This document shows positions 15,267-21,767 of a stretch of DNA of 36,339 nucleotides, in pieces. Both the position numbers and the translations under genes were made by a program. The DNA comes from Candidatus Limadaptatus stercoravium (GTDB lineage Bacteria > Bacillota > Clostridia > Christensenellales > CAG-917): positions 1-36,339 of the forward strand of contig DVJC01000006.1 in assembly GCA_018710835.1 (NCBI GenBank), read 5' to 3'. Each line of letters starts with the position of its first letter. The first letter of the stretch is position 1. The notes under the pieces are model-generated. The model was not told the DNA's origin. It saw only the letters and a list, made by a program, of their open reading frames with translations, and ran no database searches.

Positions 15267-16253
15267 TCAGCTTGTAAAAATGTTGTGTACGAAGTCGTTG
15301 AGCGCGGGACGCCATACGGACGGGGAGTGTCCTATAACAGCGAATTTGACCTGGTAGACGTGTTCCACCCCTATGGCGTTGAGTTTCTCGTGGATGTTCG
15401 CGCTCACTCCCGCCAGGGTGTCGAACATGCTCACGGTTATCTGAACGTAACGGAATCCGTCCGAGCCTTCGTCGAGGGCGAAGTCGGGCACATAGTCGGA
15501 CGAGGAAACGACGTCCTCGCCGAAGGACGCGGAGGAGAAGGCTCCCACCCAGCCGAATATATCCTGATAGGCGAACGCGGTCAGCAGCGCTTCGCGTCCG
15601 CCCATCGAGAATCCGGCGATAGCCGTATTGTCCTTGCCCGTAAGCACGGAGTAGTGCCCGTTGACGTACGGCATAAGGCATTCGACGATATCACGTCCCG
15701 TGAGGTCGTAAGTGGCGGCGAGTTCCGGCGGTGCGGAGGGCGGGATCATCGTCCACTCCGGCTCGGTCTCCGTGGCGTTGACAAGACTGTTCACGCACAC
15801 GACGACCATCTCCGGCACGCCGTCGAATATGTGCGCGTTCTGCACCGTGTACTGCGCGCCCATGGGTATGCCCGACACACCTTCCGTCCACGCGTCCTCG
15901 TCGCACTGAAGTCCGTGGAGCAGATAGAGCACGGGGTAGCTTTTCGATTCGTCATAATCCGGAGGAAGTATTACGTTCGCATGCTTGTACGCGCCCGCGA
16001 CGGTAGAGTAATACTCTATCTTGACGATCTCGTCGCCTTCGGTGTAGTCGTACCCTTCGACGGGCTCGTAAAACAAATAACCTTCGGGTTTTTCGGGATA
16101 GTCCGGGACTTCGGGCTCTTCGGGCAGGGAAGGCTCGTCCTCTCCGCCGGGAGAAGAGCCGTCGTCGGAGGCGCCGGAATTGTCGCATGCGGCAAATGCG
16201 CACACGGAAAGCGCTAAAATCAAAATCAAGAAAAACGCAAGCAGTTTTTTCAT
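15267..16253 (-). CDS. Esterase D/CE1-type lipoprotein
   Basis: Surface-anchored serine esterase of the PF00756 family (feruloyl/acetyl-xylan esterase type or related). The start at 16253 is preferred over the in-frame ATG at 16274: AGGTGG lies 3 nt before it, while the upstream ATG would sit only about 7 nt from the predicted transcript start. The 328-residue protein has a lipoprotein signal (Cys23 in AFAAC), a linker of about 35 residues rich in Asp, Glu, Pro and Ser (25-58) that would hold it off the membrane, and the esterase domain from about 70: YLLHG at 110-114, the nucleophile elbow GFSMGG at 214-219 (Ser216), and the last catalytic His in GHSPSVW. The substrate could be an acyl or feruloyl ester on plant glycan, or another ester. 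Its own promoter is at 16288-16316. Confidence 0.87.
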   Translation of the reverse strand: MKKLLAFFLILILALSVCAFAACDNSGASDDGSSPGGEDEPSLPEEPEVPDYPEKPEGYLFYEPVEGYDYTEGDEIVKIEYYSTVAGAYKHANVILPPDYDESKSYPVLYLLHGLQCDEDAWTEGVSGIPMGAQYTVQNAHIFDGVPEMVVVCVNSLVNATETEPEWTMIPPSAPPELAATYDLTGRDIVECLMPYVNGHYSVLTGKDNTAIAGFSMGGREALLTAFAYQDIFGWVGAFSSASFGEDVVSSSDYVPDFALDEGSDGFRYVQITVSMFDTLAGVSANIHEKLNAIGVEHVYQVKFAVIGHSPSVWRPALNDFVHNIFTS

Positions 16254-16287
16254 ATTCCACCTCGTTTTCCCCATATATGCCTCTTAT

Positions 16288-16316
16288 ATGATACGACGTG
16301 CCGCGCGAAAAATCAA
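16288..16316 (-). promoter_or_regulatory. Promoter of the esterase gene
   Basis: On the minus strand TTGATT (16316-16311), 17 bp, TATCAT (16293-16288). It lies just past the end of the XRE tail region, so the esterase is probably transcribed on its own. Confidence 0.6.
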
Positions 16317-16327
16317 TATCAATGTGT

Positions 16328-16440
16328 TCAGTTCTTGCCGCGTCTGCCTTTCGCGCCGTCCCTCAGTGCGTGCGCATAGCCGAGAAGCTGCCTGCGTCCA
16401 GCCGGATCGAGCTGTTCGTAGATCTCCTGTATCTCGCTTT
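16328..16440 (-). pseudogene. Out-of-frame C-terminal tail of the XRE regulator
   Basis: Directly after the XRE stop codon the -1 frame encodes a 37-38 residue helical segment, KSEIQEIYEQLDPAGRR followed by QLLGYAHALRD, then a basic end and a stop at 16328. This is exactly the kind of tail that follows the helix-turn-helix domain in many Clostridia XRE regulators. One extra base before the TGA (for example a second C, making TAC CTG AAA) would join it to the domain. It has no ribosome site or normal start codon of its own. Frameshift mutation, sequencing error or programmed -1 shift are all open. Confidence 0.6.
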
Positions 16441-16677
16441 TCAGTAATCCGTCCTGCCGACCAGATAGTCTATGTCGACGTTGAAATAGTCCGCAAGCAG
16501 CCACAGGCTGCGTATGCTCGGTTCCTTTTTGCCCAGCAGCCATGCGGAGATGGTGTTCTGACTTATCCCGGCGCGCGCGGCGAGCTGGACCTGGTTGAGA
16601 GAGTTCTCCCTCATCAGCTCCTTGATCCTTGCGGCGACCTGGATTTGTACGTTTCCGTGAAGTTCGCGGTATGCCAT
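16441..16677 (-). CDS. XRE-family transcriptional regulator, 78 residues
   Basis: A DNA-binding protein of the Cro/CI-like helix-turn-helix family. Residues about 17-72 form the domain: AARIKELMRENSLNQVQL, the recognition part AGISQNTISAWLLGKKEP, and the end YFNVDIDYLVGRTDY. It stops right after the domain; the normal tail continues in another frame at 16328-16440. The ATG at 16677 has no ribosome site, and a strong promoter (TTGCGC, 17 bp, TATAAT) ends 6 nt before it, so the predicted mRNA starts at or next to the ATG: a leaderless message. It is divergent from a zinc-ribbon membrane protein gene; the 93 bp between them hold both promoters, so self-regulation and control of the neighbour are plausible but unproven. 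Confidence 0.8.
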   Translation of the reverse strand: MAYRELHGNVQIQVAARIKELMRENSLNQVQLAARAGISQNTISAWLLGKKEPSIRSLWLLADYFNVDIDYLVGRTDY

Positions 16678-16683
16678 GCGTAA

Positions 16684-16712
16684 ATTATAGCACCTTGGGA
16701 GTACCCGCGCAA
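16684..16712 (-). promoter_or_regulatory. Promoter of the XRE gene, directly before its ATG
   Basis: On the minus strand TTGCGC (16712-16707), a 17-bp spacer and a perfect TATAAT (16689-16684). Only TTACGC separates the -10 box from the ATG, so position +1 would be the A of the start codon. Confidence 0.7.
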
Positions 16713-16723
16713 GAACCTTTTTA

Positions 16724-16752
16724 TTGCGAATGCGGTAAATATGTGTTAACAT
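16724..16752 (+). promoter_or_regulatory. Promoter of the zinc-ribbon membrane protein gene
   Basis: TTGCGA (16724-16729), 17 bp, TAACAT (16747-16752), about 19 nt before the start codon; AGGAGGAG lies between. It stands back to back with the XRE promoter, 11 bp apart at the -35 boxes. Confidence 0.5.
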
Positions 16753-16770
16753 TACGGCAGGAGGAGCGAT

Positions 16771-17421
16771 ATGGCAAACGTTACGGCAGTTCCGGCGATC
16801 CGCACCGCAGTTGCGAAATGCGGCAACGTGCGGAGAAAAAACAGAGTATTCGCCGCAGTTATGAGCATTGCCGCGGCTATGATCGTCGCCGCTTTCGCCG
16901 CTTTCATCGCGCTCATGTGCGTGCGCGGCGAAGGAAGCGCGGAGATAGAATTCTTTTGGAATTTCATTCCTTTTGCATGTTTTGCGGCGGCGGCGTTCGT
17001 CATGCCGTTCGCTATGGCGAAGAAAAACTTTTACAGGCAGCTTTGCGCCGTTGCGGACAGGATAGAGAGCGCGGACAGCACCGTGATAGCCTCTCTTGCC
17101 GTCGATTTGTCCCCCGCGGCGGAGGACGCCGCAAGGATAACCGTCGGAGCGATCATCGCGGGCGGCGCGCTGCCTGACTACGAGATAGTCGCGGATAAAG
17201 TGGTGGCAAAAAAGTCCCTGGCTCTTTCCGATAAAAAAGCGGAGGAAATGTACGGAGAGTTCGTCGCGCGCGCAAATTCCGTCGCGGCGGTGTCCGTTGC
17301 CGTGCGGGCGGAGGAAAAAGTCCCGACGCATTGTCCGTCCTGTGGCGCACCCGTCGTGCGCGACGGGGCGAAATTCTGCGAATCGTGCGGAGTGCGGCTC
17401 CGCGGCGGCGGCGCGGAGTGA
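16771..17421 (+). CDS. Membrane protein with C-terminal zinc ribbon
   Basis: Unknown function. The 216-residue protein has two likely membrane segments (about 26-50 and 64-83) joined by a short acidic outside loop, a cytosolic region of about 100 residues without a recognised domain, and a C-terminal zinc ribbon with Cys188, Cys191, Cys203 and Cys206 (CPSCG and CESCG spaced by 11). AGGAGGAG precedes the ATG by 4 nt. Many small bacterial membrane proteins end or begin with such a ribbon, and their roles are mostly unknown. Divergent placement beside the XRE gene suggests it may be that regulator's target. No terminator with a T tract is seen after it; instead there is an 11-bp direct repeat GAGCGCGCCGC at about 17427 and 17447. 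Confidence 0.7.
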   Translation: MANVTAVPAIRTAVAKCGNVRRKNRVFAAVMSIAAAMIVAAFAAFIALMCVRGEGSAEIEFFWNFIPFACFAAAAFVMPFAMAKKNFYRQLCAVADRIESADSTVIASLAVDLSPAAEDAARITVGAIIAGGALPDYEIVADKVVAKKSLALSDKKAEEMYGEFVARANSVAAVSVAVRAEEKVPTHCPSCGAPVVRDGAKFCESCGVRLRGGGAE

Positions 17422-17490
17422 GCCCTGAGCGCGCCGCACGCCCGCGAGCGCGCCGCGCGCAAAATCTTTTCAAAAAGGGCGGTCAACTTT

Positions 17491-17519
17491 TTGACATCGC
17501 TTTTCGGATAGTGTATTAT
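17491..17519 (+). promoter_or_regulatory. Strong promoter of the purine operon
   Basis: A consensus TTGACA (17491-17496), 17 bp, and TATTAT (17514-17519). This is the best -35 box in the window. The predicted start of transcription is near 17526, giving a leader of about 160 nt before purE. I saw no clear PurR-box pair upstream. Confidence 0.8.
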
Positions 17520-17525
17520 TAGACC

Positions 17526-17639
17526 ATGCAAACTAAGTGCGGAACGGTTTTCGTATATGTACGCGGACTTTGCGCGCCGGCACGGGCGGCAGTCGTTCGC
17601 GGAGGAAAATTCGTACGCACATGCGAGAGTTGGTCATGA
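17526..17639 (+). CDS. Possible leaderless leader ORF of the purine operon, 37 codons
   Basis: An ATG lies 6 nt after the -10 box (TATTAT-TAGACC-ATG), the same geometry as the leaderless XRE gene, and opens a 37-codon frame (start MQTKCGTVFVYV) that ends in TGA at 17637-17639, one base before the terminator stem. The peptide is rich in Val, Arg and Gly and shows no run of one amino acid, so it is not a classical amino-acid attenuator. It has no ribosome site. The same RNA holds GACCA (17522-17526) that can pair with TGGTC (17631-17635), and two similar blocks, TTCGTATATGTACGC and TTCGTACGCACATGC, so it may instead be structured RNA. Coding status is uncertain. Confidence 0.35.
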   Translation: MQTKCGTVFVYVRGLCAPARAAVVRGGKFVRTCESWS

Positions 17640-17640
17640 C

Positions 17641-17671
17641 GGCAGTTTTGCGCGAGCAAACTGCCTTTTTT
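17641..17671 (+). terminator. Intrinsic terminator in the purE leader, candidate attenuator
   Basis: GGCAGTTT (17641-17648) pairs with AAACTGCC (17658-17665), followed by six T (17666-17671), only 17 nt before the purE ATG. An upstream copy of GGCAGT at 17588-17593 could pair with ACTGCC at 17660-17665 and so break the terminator, which is the layout of an attenuator. No known riboswitch core was recognised in the 110 nt before it. Confidence 0.7.
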
Positions 17672-17688
17672 CAAACATCGGAGGTACT

Positions 17689-18180
17689 ATGAAAAAAATT
17701 GCGGTCATCATGGGCAGCGACAGCGATCTGCCCGTAGTGCAGAAGGCAATAGACACCGTGAGATCTTTCGGCGTTGAGTGCGAAGCGCACGTTTATTCGG
17801 CGCACCGTACGCCCGCGGAAGCGAAAGCGTTTGCCGAAAACGCGGAGAAGAACGGATTCGGAGTAATTATAGCGGCGGCAGGGAAGGCGGCGCATCTTGC
17901 CGGCGCGCTTGCCGCTTCGACCACGCTTCCTGTCATCGGGATCCCTGTCAAGAGTTCCGCGTTGGACGGGCTTGACGCGCTGCTTTCCACCGTGCAGATG
18001 CCTCCCGGAATACCCGTCGCAACCGTCGGAATAGACGGCGCGCAGAACGCCGCGCTGCTTGCTCTCGAAATCCTTGCCGTGAGCGAACCCACGCTTGCGG
18101 AGAAACTCAGGGCAAAGCGCGAAGCGGACAGACTCGCCGTCCTCGAAAAGGACAGGAAACTGAACGAAGACGTCAGGTGA
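17689..18180 (+). CDS. purE: N5-carboxyaminoimidazole ribonucleotide mutase
   Basis: Moves the carboxyl group to make CAIR in purine synthesis. The 163-residue protein has the family signature GSDSD at 9-13, SAHRTP at 37-42 (His39) and the glycine-rich [11 protein letters not shown] at 62-72. The sequence looks like the class I (mutase) type, which normally works with PurK; no purK is in the window. The start at 17689 follows a GGAGG site at 17680-17684 and sits just after the leader terminator. It is the first gene of the purine operon. The frame stays open upstream to 17557 but that part is the leader RNA. Confidence 0.95.
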   Translation: MKKIAVIMGSDSDLPVVQKAIDTVRSFGVECEAHVYSAHRTPAEAKAFAENAEKNGFGVIIAAAGKAAHLAGALAASTTLPVIGIPVKSSALDGLDALLSTVQMPPGIPVATVGIDGAQNAALLALEILAVSEPTLAEKLRAKREADRLAVLEKDRKLNEDVR

Positions 18181-18183
18181 ATT

Positions 18184-19218
18184 ATGGAGAAATCTTTCAG
18201 CGAAAGCTATAAGCAGGCAGGAGTGGACATCACCGCCGGTTACAGGGCGGTGGAGTTGATGAAGAAACATATCGCCCGCACGGTCACCCCCGGTGCGGCG
18301 AGCGACATCGGCGGCTTCGGCGGACTGTTCGAGCTCGATCTTACGGGAATGACGCGCCCCGTGCTCGTCAGCGGAACGGACGGTGTGGGCACGAAGCTCA
18401 AATACGCTTTCATGCTCGACAAACACGATACCATAGGCATTGACTGCGTGGCGATGTGCGTGAACGACGTCGTATGCTGCGGCGCGAAACCCCTCTTTTT
18501 CCTGGACTATATCGCGTGCGGCAAAAACGTGCCCGAACGCATAGCGTCCATAGTGTCGGGCGTGGCGGAAGGCTGCGTGCAGGCGGGCGCGGCTCTCATC
18601 GGCGGCGAGACCGCGGAAATGCCGGGGTTTTATCCGGAGGACGAGTACGACCTCGCGGGTTTTGCTGTCGGTGCGGTGGACCGCGCAAAAGTGCTGGACA
18701 ACTCCAAGGTTAAGGAGGGGGACGCGGTCATCGCGCTGCCGTCGTCCGGCGTGCATTCCAACGGCTTCTCCCTCGTGCGCAAGATCTTTGCGGAGAAGGA
18801 TATTACATCACCGCGTGAAGAGTTCGGCGGAAGGAGCCTCGGAGAGGTGCTGCTCACTCCCACCAGGATATACGTAAAGCCCATGCTCGCGCTGTTTGAA
18901 AAGGTCACCGTCAAGGCGGTGTCGCACATCACCGGCGGCGGATTTTACGAGAACATACCGCGCAGTATTCCCAAGGGGCTCGGCGCGAAGATAGAAAAGA
19001 GCGCGCTGCGCGTGCTCCCGGTGTTCGACCTCATCGCAAAAGAGGGGAACGTCCCGGAAAGGGATATGTTCAACACCTTCAACATGGGCGTCGGCATGAG
19101 CGTCGTAGTCGCCGCGGAGGATGCGGACGAAGCGCTCGGCGTGCTGAAAGCCGCCGGGGAGGACGCCTACGTCATAGGGGAGATCGTGCGCTCCGACGAC
19201 GGAGTGGTCATCTGCTGA
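18184..19218 (+). CDS. purM: Phosphoribosylformylglycinamidine cyclo-ligase (AIR synthetase)
   Basis: ATP-dependent ring closure of FGAM to AIR, the substrate chain leading to PurE. The 344-residue protein shows the AIRS/PurM fold markers: the N-terminal [12 protein letters not shown] block, [10 protein letters not shown] at 66-75, [18 protein letters not shown] near 92-109, GGETAEMPG, and a C-terminal THITGGG-like [14 protein letters not shown]. The gap to purE is 3 nt and to purN 1 nt, with the ribosome site lying in the end of purE. Length and motifs are normal. Confidence 0.96.
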   Translation: MEKSFSESYKQAGVDITAGYRAVELMKKHIARTVTPGAASDIGGFGGLFELDLTGMTRPVLVSGTDGVGTKLKYAFMLDKHDTIGIDCVAMCVNDVVCCGAKPLFFLDYIACGKNVPERIASIVSGVAEGCVQAGAALIGGETAEMPGFYPEDEYDLAGFAVGAVDRAKVLDNSKVKEGDAVIALPSSGVHSNGFSLVRKIFAEKDITSPREEFGGRSLGEVLLTPTRIYVKPMLALFEKVTVKAVSHITGGGFYENIPRSIPKGLGAKIEKSALRVLPVFDLIAKEGNVPERDMFNTFNMGVGMSVVVAAEDADEALGVLKAAGEDAYVIGEIVRSDDGVVIC

Positions 19219-19219
19219 T

Positions 19220-19837
19220 ATGGACAAGATAGCGGTGGCTGTGCTGGTGTCGGGCGGCGGCACCAATCTTCAGGCGATACTCGACGCGGAAAGAAGAGGA
19301 GAACTTTCGCATGCGGAAGTGAAAGTCGTCGTTTCCAGCCGCGCGGACGCATACGCTCTCGAACGCGCAAGGGCGGCGGGAGTCGAGGCGGTGGCGGTGG
19401 AGCGCGGCAAGTGCGCTTCGCAGGAGGAGTTCGAGGACGGGATAGAGCGTGCGATAAAGAACGCCGGCGCGGAGATAATCGTGCTCGCCGGGTTCATGAG
19501 CATATTGTCGGAGAGGTTCACTTCCCGTTACCCGGAGAGGATAATCAACGTGCACCCGTCGCTGATACCTAAATTCTGCGGCAAGGGGTTTTACGGGCTG
19601 AAAGTGCACGAGGCGGTGCTCGCCGCCGGCGAAAAGACGACGGGCGCGACGGTGCATTACGTCAACGAGATCCCGGACGGCGGAGAGATCATTTTTCAGA
19701 AGGAAGTTGCGGTGAAGGAGGGCGATACGCCCGAAACGCTGCAGAAAAGAGTCATGCAGGAGGCGGAATGGCAGCTGCTGCCGCGCGCCGTCGAGCTTAC
19801 GGCGGAAAGGATCGCGGCGGAGCGCTCCGCGAAGTGA
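19220..19837 (+). CDS. purN: Phosphoribosylglycinamide formyltransferase, 10-formyl-THF dependent
   Basis: Transfers a formyl group from 10-formyl-THF to GAR. The 205-residue protein begins with VAVLVSGGGTNLQAI (nucleotide loop at 8-17), and has the catalytic Asn110, His112 and Asp153 in INVHPSLIP and YVNEIPDGG. Length is normal for the bacterial monofunctional enzyme. It lies 1 nt after purM. FolD at the end of this operon provides its cofactor. Confidence 0.95.
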   Translation: MDKIAVAVLVSGGGTNLQAILDAERRGELSHAEVKVVVSSRADAYALERARAAGVEAVAVERGKCASQEEFEDGIERAIKNAGAEIIVLAGFMSILSERFTSRYPERIINVHPSLIPKFCGKGFYGLKVHEAVLAAGEKTTGATVHYVNEIPDGGEIIFQKEVAVKEGDTPETLQKRVMQEAEWQLLPRAVELTAERIAAERSAK

Positions 19838-19847
19838 GGAGATACAA

Positions 19848-20567
19848 ATGAGCATTTACGACATCAAAGACCTGAACGCCGTACTCGGCGCGAATTCCTA
19901 TCCCGGCAGGGGTATTGTCATAGGCAAGACCGCGGACGGCAGGCATGCCGCTTTCGCGTACTTCATCATGGGCAGGAGCGAGAACAGCCGCAACCGCGTC
20001 TTTGTGGAAAAGGAGAACGAGCTTGTCATCTATCCTTTCGACGAGAGCAAGGTGGAAGATCCTTCCCTCATCATCTATTCGCCCGTCAAGCGCGTGTGGA
20101 ACAAGTGGATAGTCACCAACGGCGACCAGACCGACACCGTAGAGGCGGCGCTGCTTGCCGGCGACAGCTTCGAAAGCGCGCTGGAAAAGCGCGAGTTCGA
20201 GCCGGACGCGCCCAATTTCACACCGCGCATAAGCGGACTCATCGACCTTGAGGGCAGGTTCCGCTACAAGCTCTCCATCCTCAAGAGTGCGGACGAAAAG
20301 GGGAGCGCGTGCAACCGCTTCTCTTTCTCCTACGAGCCTGTAGACGGACTCGGACATTTTATCCATACATACGAGCACGACGGCAATCCCATTCCTACTT
20401 TCACGGGAGAGCCGGAGAGGGTGGCTGTGGGCTCCGACCTTGCGGCGTTCGCCGACGGTATATGGGACAGCCTGAACGCGGACAACAAGATCGCGCTTTA
20501 CGCAGGCTTTATCGACCTCAAGACTTACAGAGTGAAAACCGCGCTCTTCAACAAACACGTCAAATAA
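19848..20567 (+). CDS. purO: IMP cyclohydrolase, PurO-like
   Basis: Closes FAICAR to IMP, the last step of the pathway. The 239-residue protein belongs to the PF07826 type of IMP cyclohydrolase first described in archaea as PurO, unrelated in sequence to the N-terminal half of bacterial PurH. Visible markers are the N-terminal NSYPGRGIVIG, YFIMGRSENSRNRVF (about 38-53), the central TPRISGLID block and the late FTGEPERV. A GAGGAG site precedes the start by about 7 nt. It lies directly before a stand-alone AICAR transformylase, which strongly supports the assignment: together the two replace bifunctional PurH. Confidence 0.88.
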   Translation: MSIYDIKDLNAVLGANSYPGRGIVIGKTADGRHAAFAYFIMGRSENSRNRVFVEKENELVIYPFDESKVEDPSLIIYSPVKRVWNKWIVTNGDQTDTVEAALLAGDSFESALEKREFEPDAPNFTPRISGLIDLEGRFRYKLSILKSADEKGSACNRFSFSYEPVDGLGHFIHTYEHDGNPIPTFTGEPERVAVGSDLAAFADGIWDSLNADNKIALYAGFIDLKTYRVKTALFNKHVK

Positions 20568-20576
20568 GGAGAGGAT

Positions 20577-21758
20577 ATGAAAGAATTCGAGCTGAAATAC
20601 GGCTGCAACCCCAATCAGAAACCCGCGCGTATATATATGGAAAACGGCGGCGATCTGCCCGTGGAGATCCTGAACGGCAGACCGGGATACATCAATTTCC
20701 TCGACGCATTCAACAGCTGGCAGCTGGTCAAGGAACTTAAAGCGGCGACGGGGGAGTGCTGTGCGACTTCGTTCAAACACGTCAGCCCGACTTCGGCTGC
20801 GCTCGGAAGAGTGCTGGACGAGAGGCTTAAGAAGGCGTGCTTCGTCGACGACATCGAAGGTCTGGACGACAGTCCCGTAGCCTCAGCGTACGCAAGGGCG
20901 CGCGGCACGGACAGGATGTCGTCGTTCGGCGACTGGATCGCGCTCTCCGACGAGTGCGACGCGACGTGCGCGAAGATAGTCGCGCGCGAAGTGTCCGACG
21001 GCATTATCGCCCCCGCGTACACTCCCGAAGCGCTCGAAATACTGAAAAGCAAGCGCAAAGGCGCATACAACATCGTCAAGGTGGATCCGCTCTACACCCC
21101 CGCACCCGTGGAGCATAAGCAGGTGTTCGGAGTGACATTCGAGCAGGGCAGGAACGATTTCGAGATCAACCGCGCGCTGCTCGGCAACGTAGTGACAGAG
21201 AAGAAGATACCGCATTCTGCCGAAACGGACCTCATCGTCGCTCTCATCACCTTGAAATACACGCAGTCCAATTCGGTGGCGTTCGCCGCCGACGGACAGG
21301 CGATAGGCGTGGGCGCCGGACAGCAGTCAAGGATACACTGCACGCGCCTTGCCGGACAGAAAGCGGATCTGTGGCATCTCAGACAGCACGATAAAGTGCT
21401 CGGTCTGCAATTTGCGGAAGGAATAGGCAGACCGGAAAAGAACAATATCATAGACATCTACCTCTCCGACGAGTGCGGTGACGTCATAGGCGGGGACGTG
21501 TGGCGGAAGTATTTCGCGGTGCGCCCCGAGGAGTTCACACGAGAGGAGAAGAGGGCGTACCTCGACACCCTCACGGGAGTGTCCCTCGGCTCGGACGCGT
21601 TCTTCCCCTTCGACGACAATATCGTTCGCGCGCGCAAGAGCGGCGTGTCCTATGTCGCCGAGCCGGGCGGCTCGGTGCGCGACGACATCGTCATCGACAC
21701 GTGCAACAAACTCGGCATAGCGATGGCGTTCACGGGCATGAGATTGTTCCACCACTGA
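20577..21758 (+). CDS. purH: Stand-alone AICAR formyltransferase (PurH C-terminal type, PurV)
   Basis: Formylates AICAR to FAICAR with 10-formyl-THF. The 393 residues correspond to the transformylase half of PurH only (PF01808); the MGS-like cyclohydrolase half is absent. It starts with ELKYGCNPNQKPA, and has the catalytic Lys67-His68 pair in FKHVSPTSAA, SSFGDWIALS, and the folate and substrate segments VAFAADGQAIGVGAGQQSR and DAFFPFDDNI. The same domain alone has been called PurV in archaeal naming. It follows purO by 9 nt with an AGGAGAGG site. A shorter, more diverged type than the E. coli domain, as seen in other Clostridia. Confidence 0.9.
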   Translation: MKEFELKYGCNPNQKPARIYMENGGDLPVEILNGRPGYINFLDAFNSWQLVKELKAATGECCATSFKHVSPTSAALGRVLDERLKKACFVDDIEGLDDSPVASAYARARGTDRMSSFGDWIALSDECDATCAKIVAREVSDGIIAPAYTPEALEILKSKRKGAYNIVKVDPLYTPAPVEHKQVFGVTFEQGRNDFEINRALLGNVVTEKKIPHSAETDLIVALITLKYTQSNSVAFAADGQAIGVGAGQQSRIHCTRLAGQKADLWHLRQHDKVLGLQFAEGIGRPEKNNIIDIYLSDECGDVIGGDVWRKYFAVRPEEFTREEKRAYLDTLTGVSLGSDAFFPFDDNIVRARKSGVSYVAEPGGSVRDDIVIDTCNKLGIAMAFTGMRLFHH

Positions 21759-21767
21759 GAGGGTAAC

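Noticed and set aside
17526-17688. Known riboswitch in the purE leader (guanine, PRPP/ykkC-2b, ZTP/pfl, THF)
   Set aside because: None of the conserved cores I looked for is present, such as TCTACC with GACTA for purines, CTAGGGTTCCG for ykkC, or CCGCCTGGGC for ZTP. A covariance search could still overturn this.
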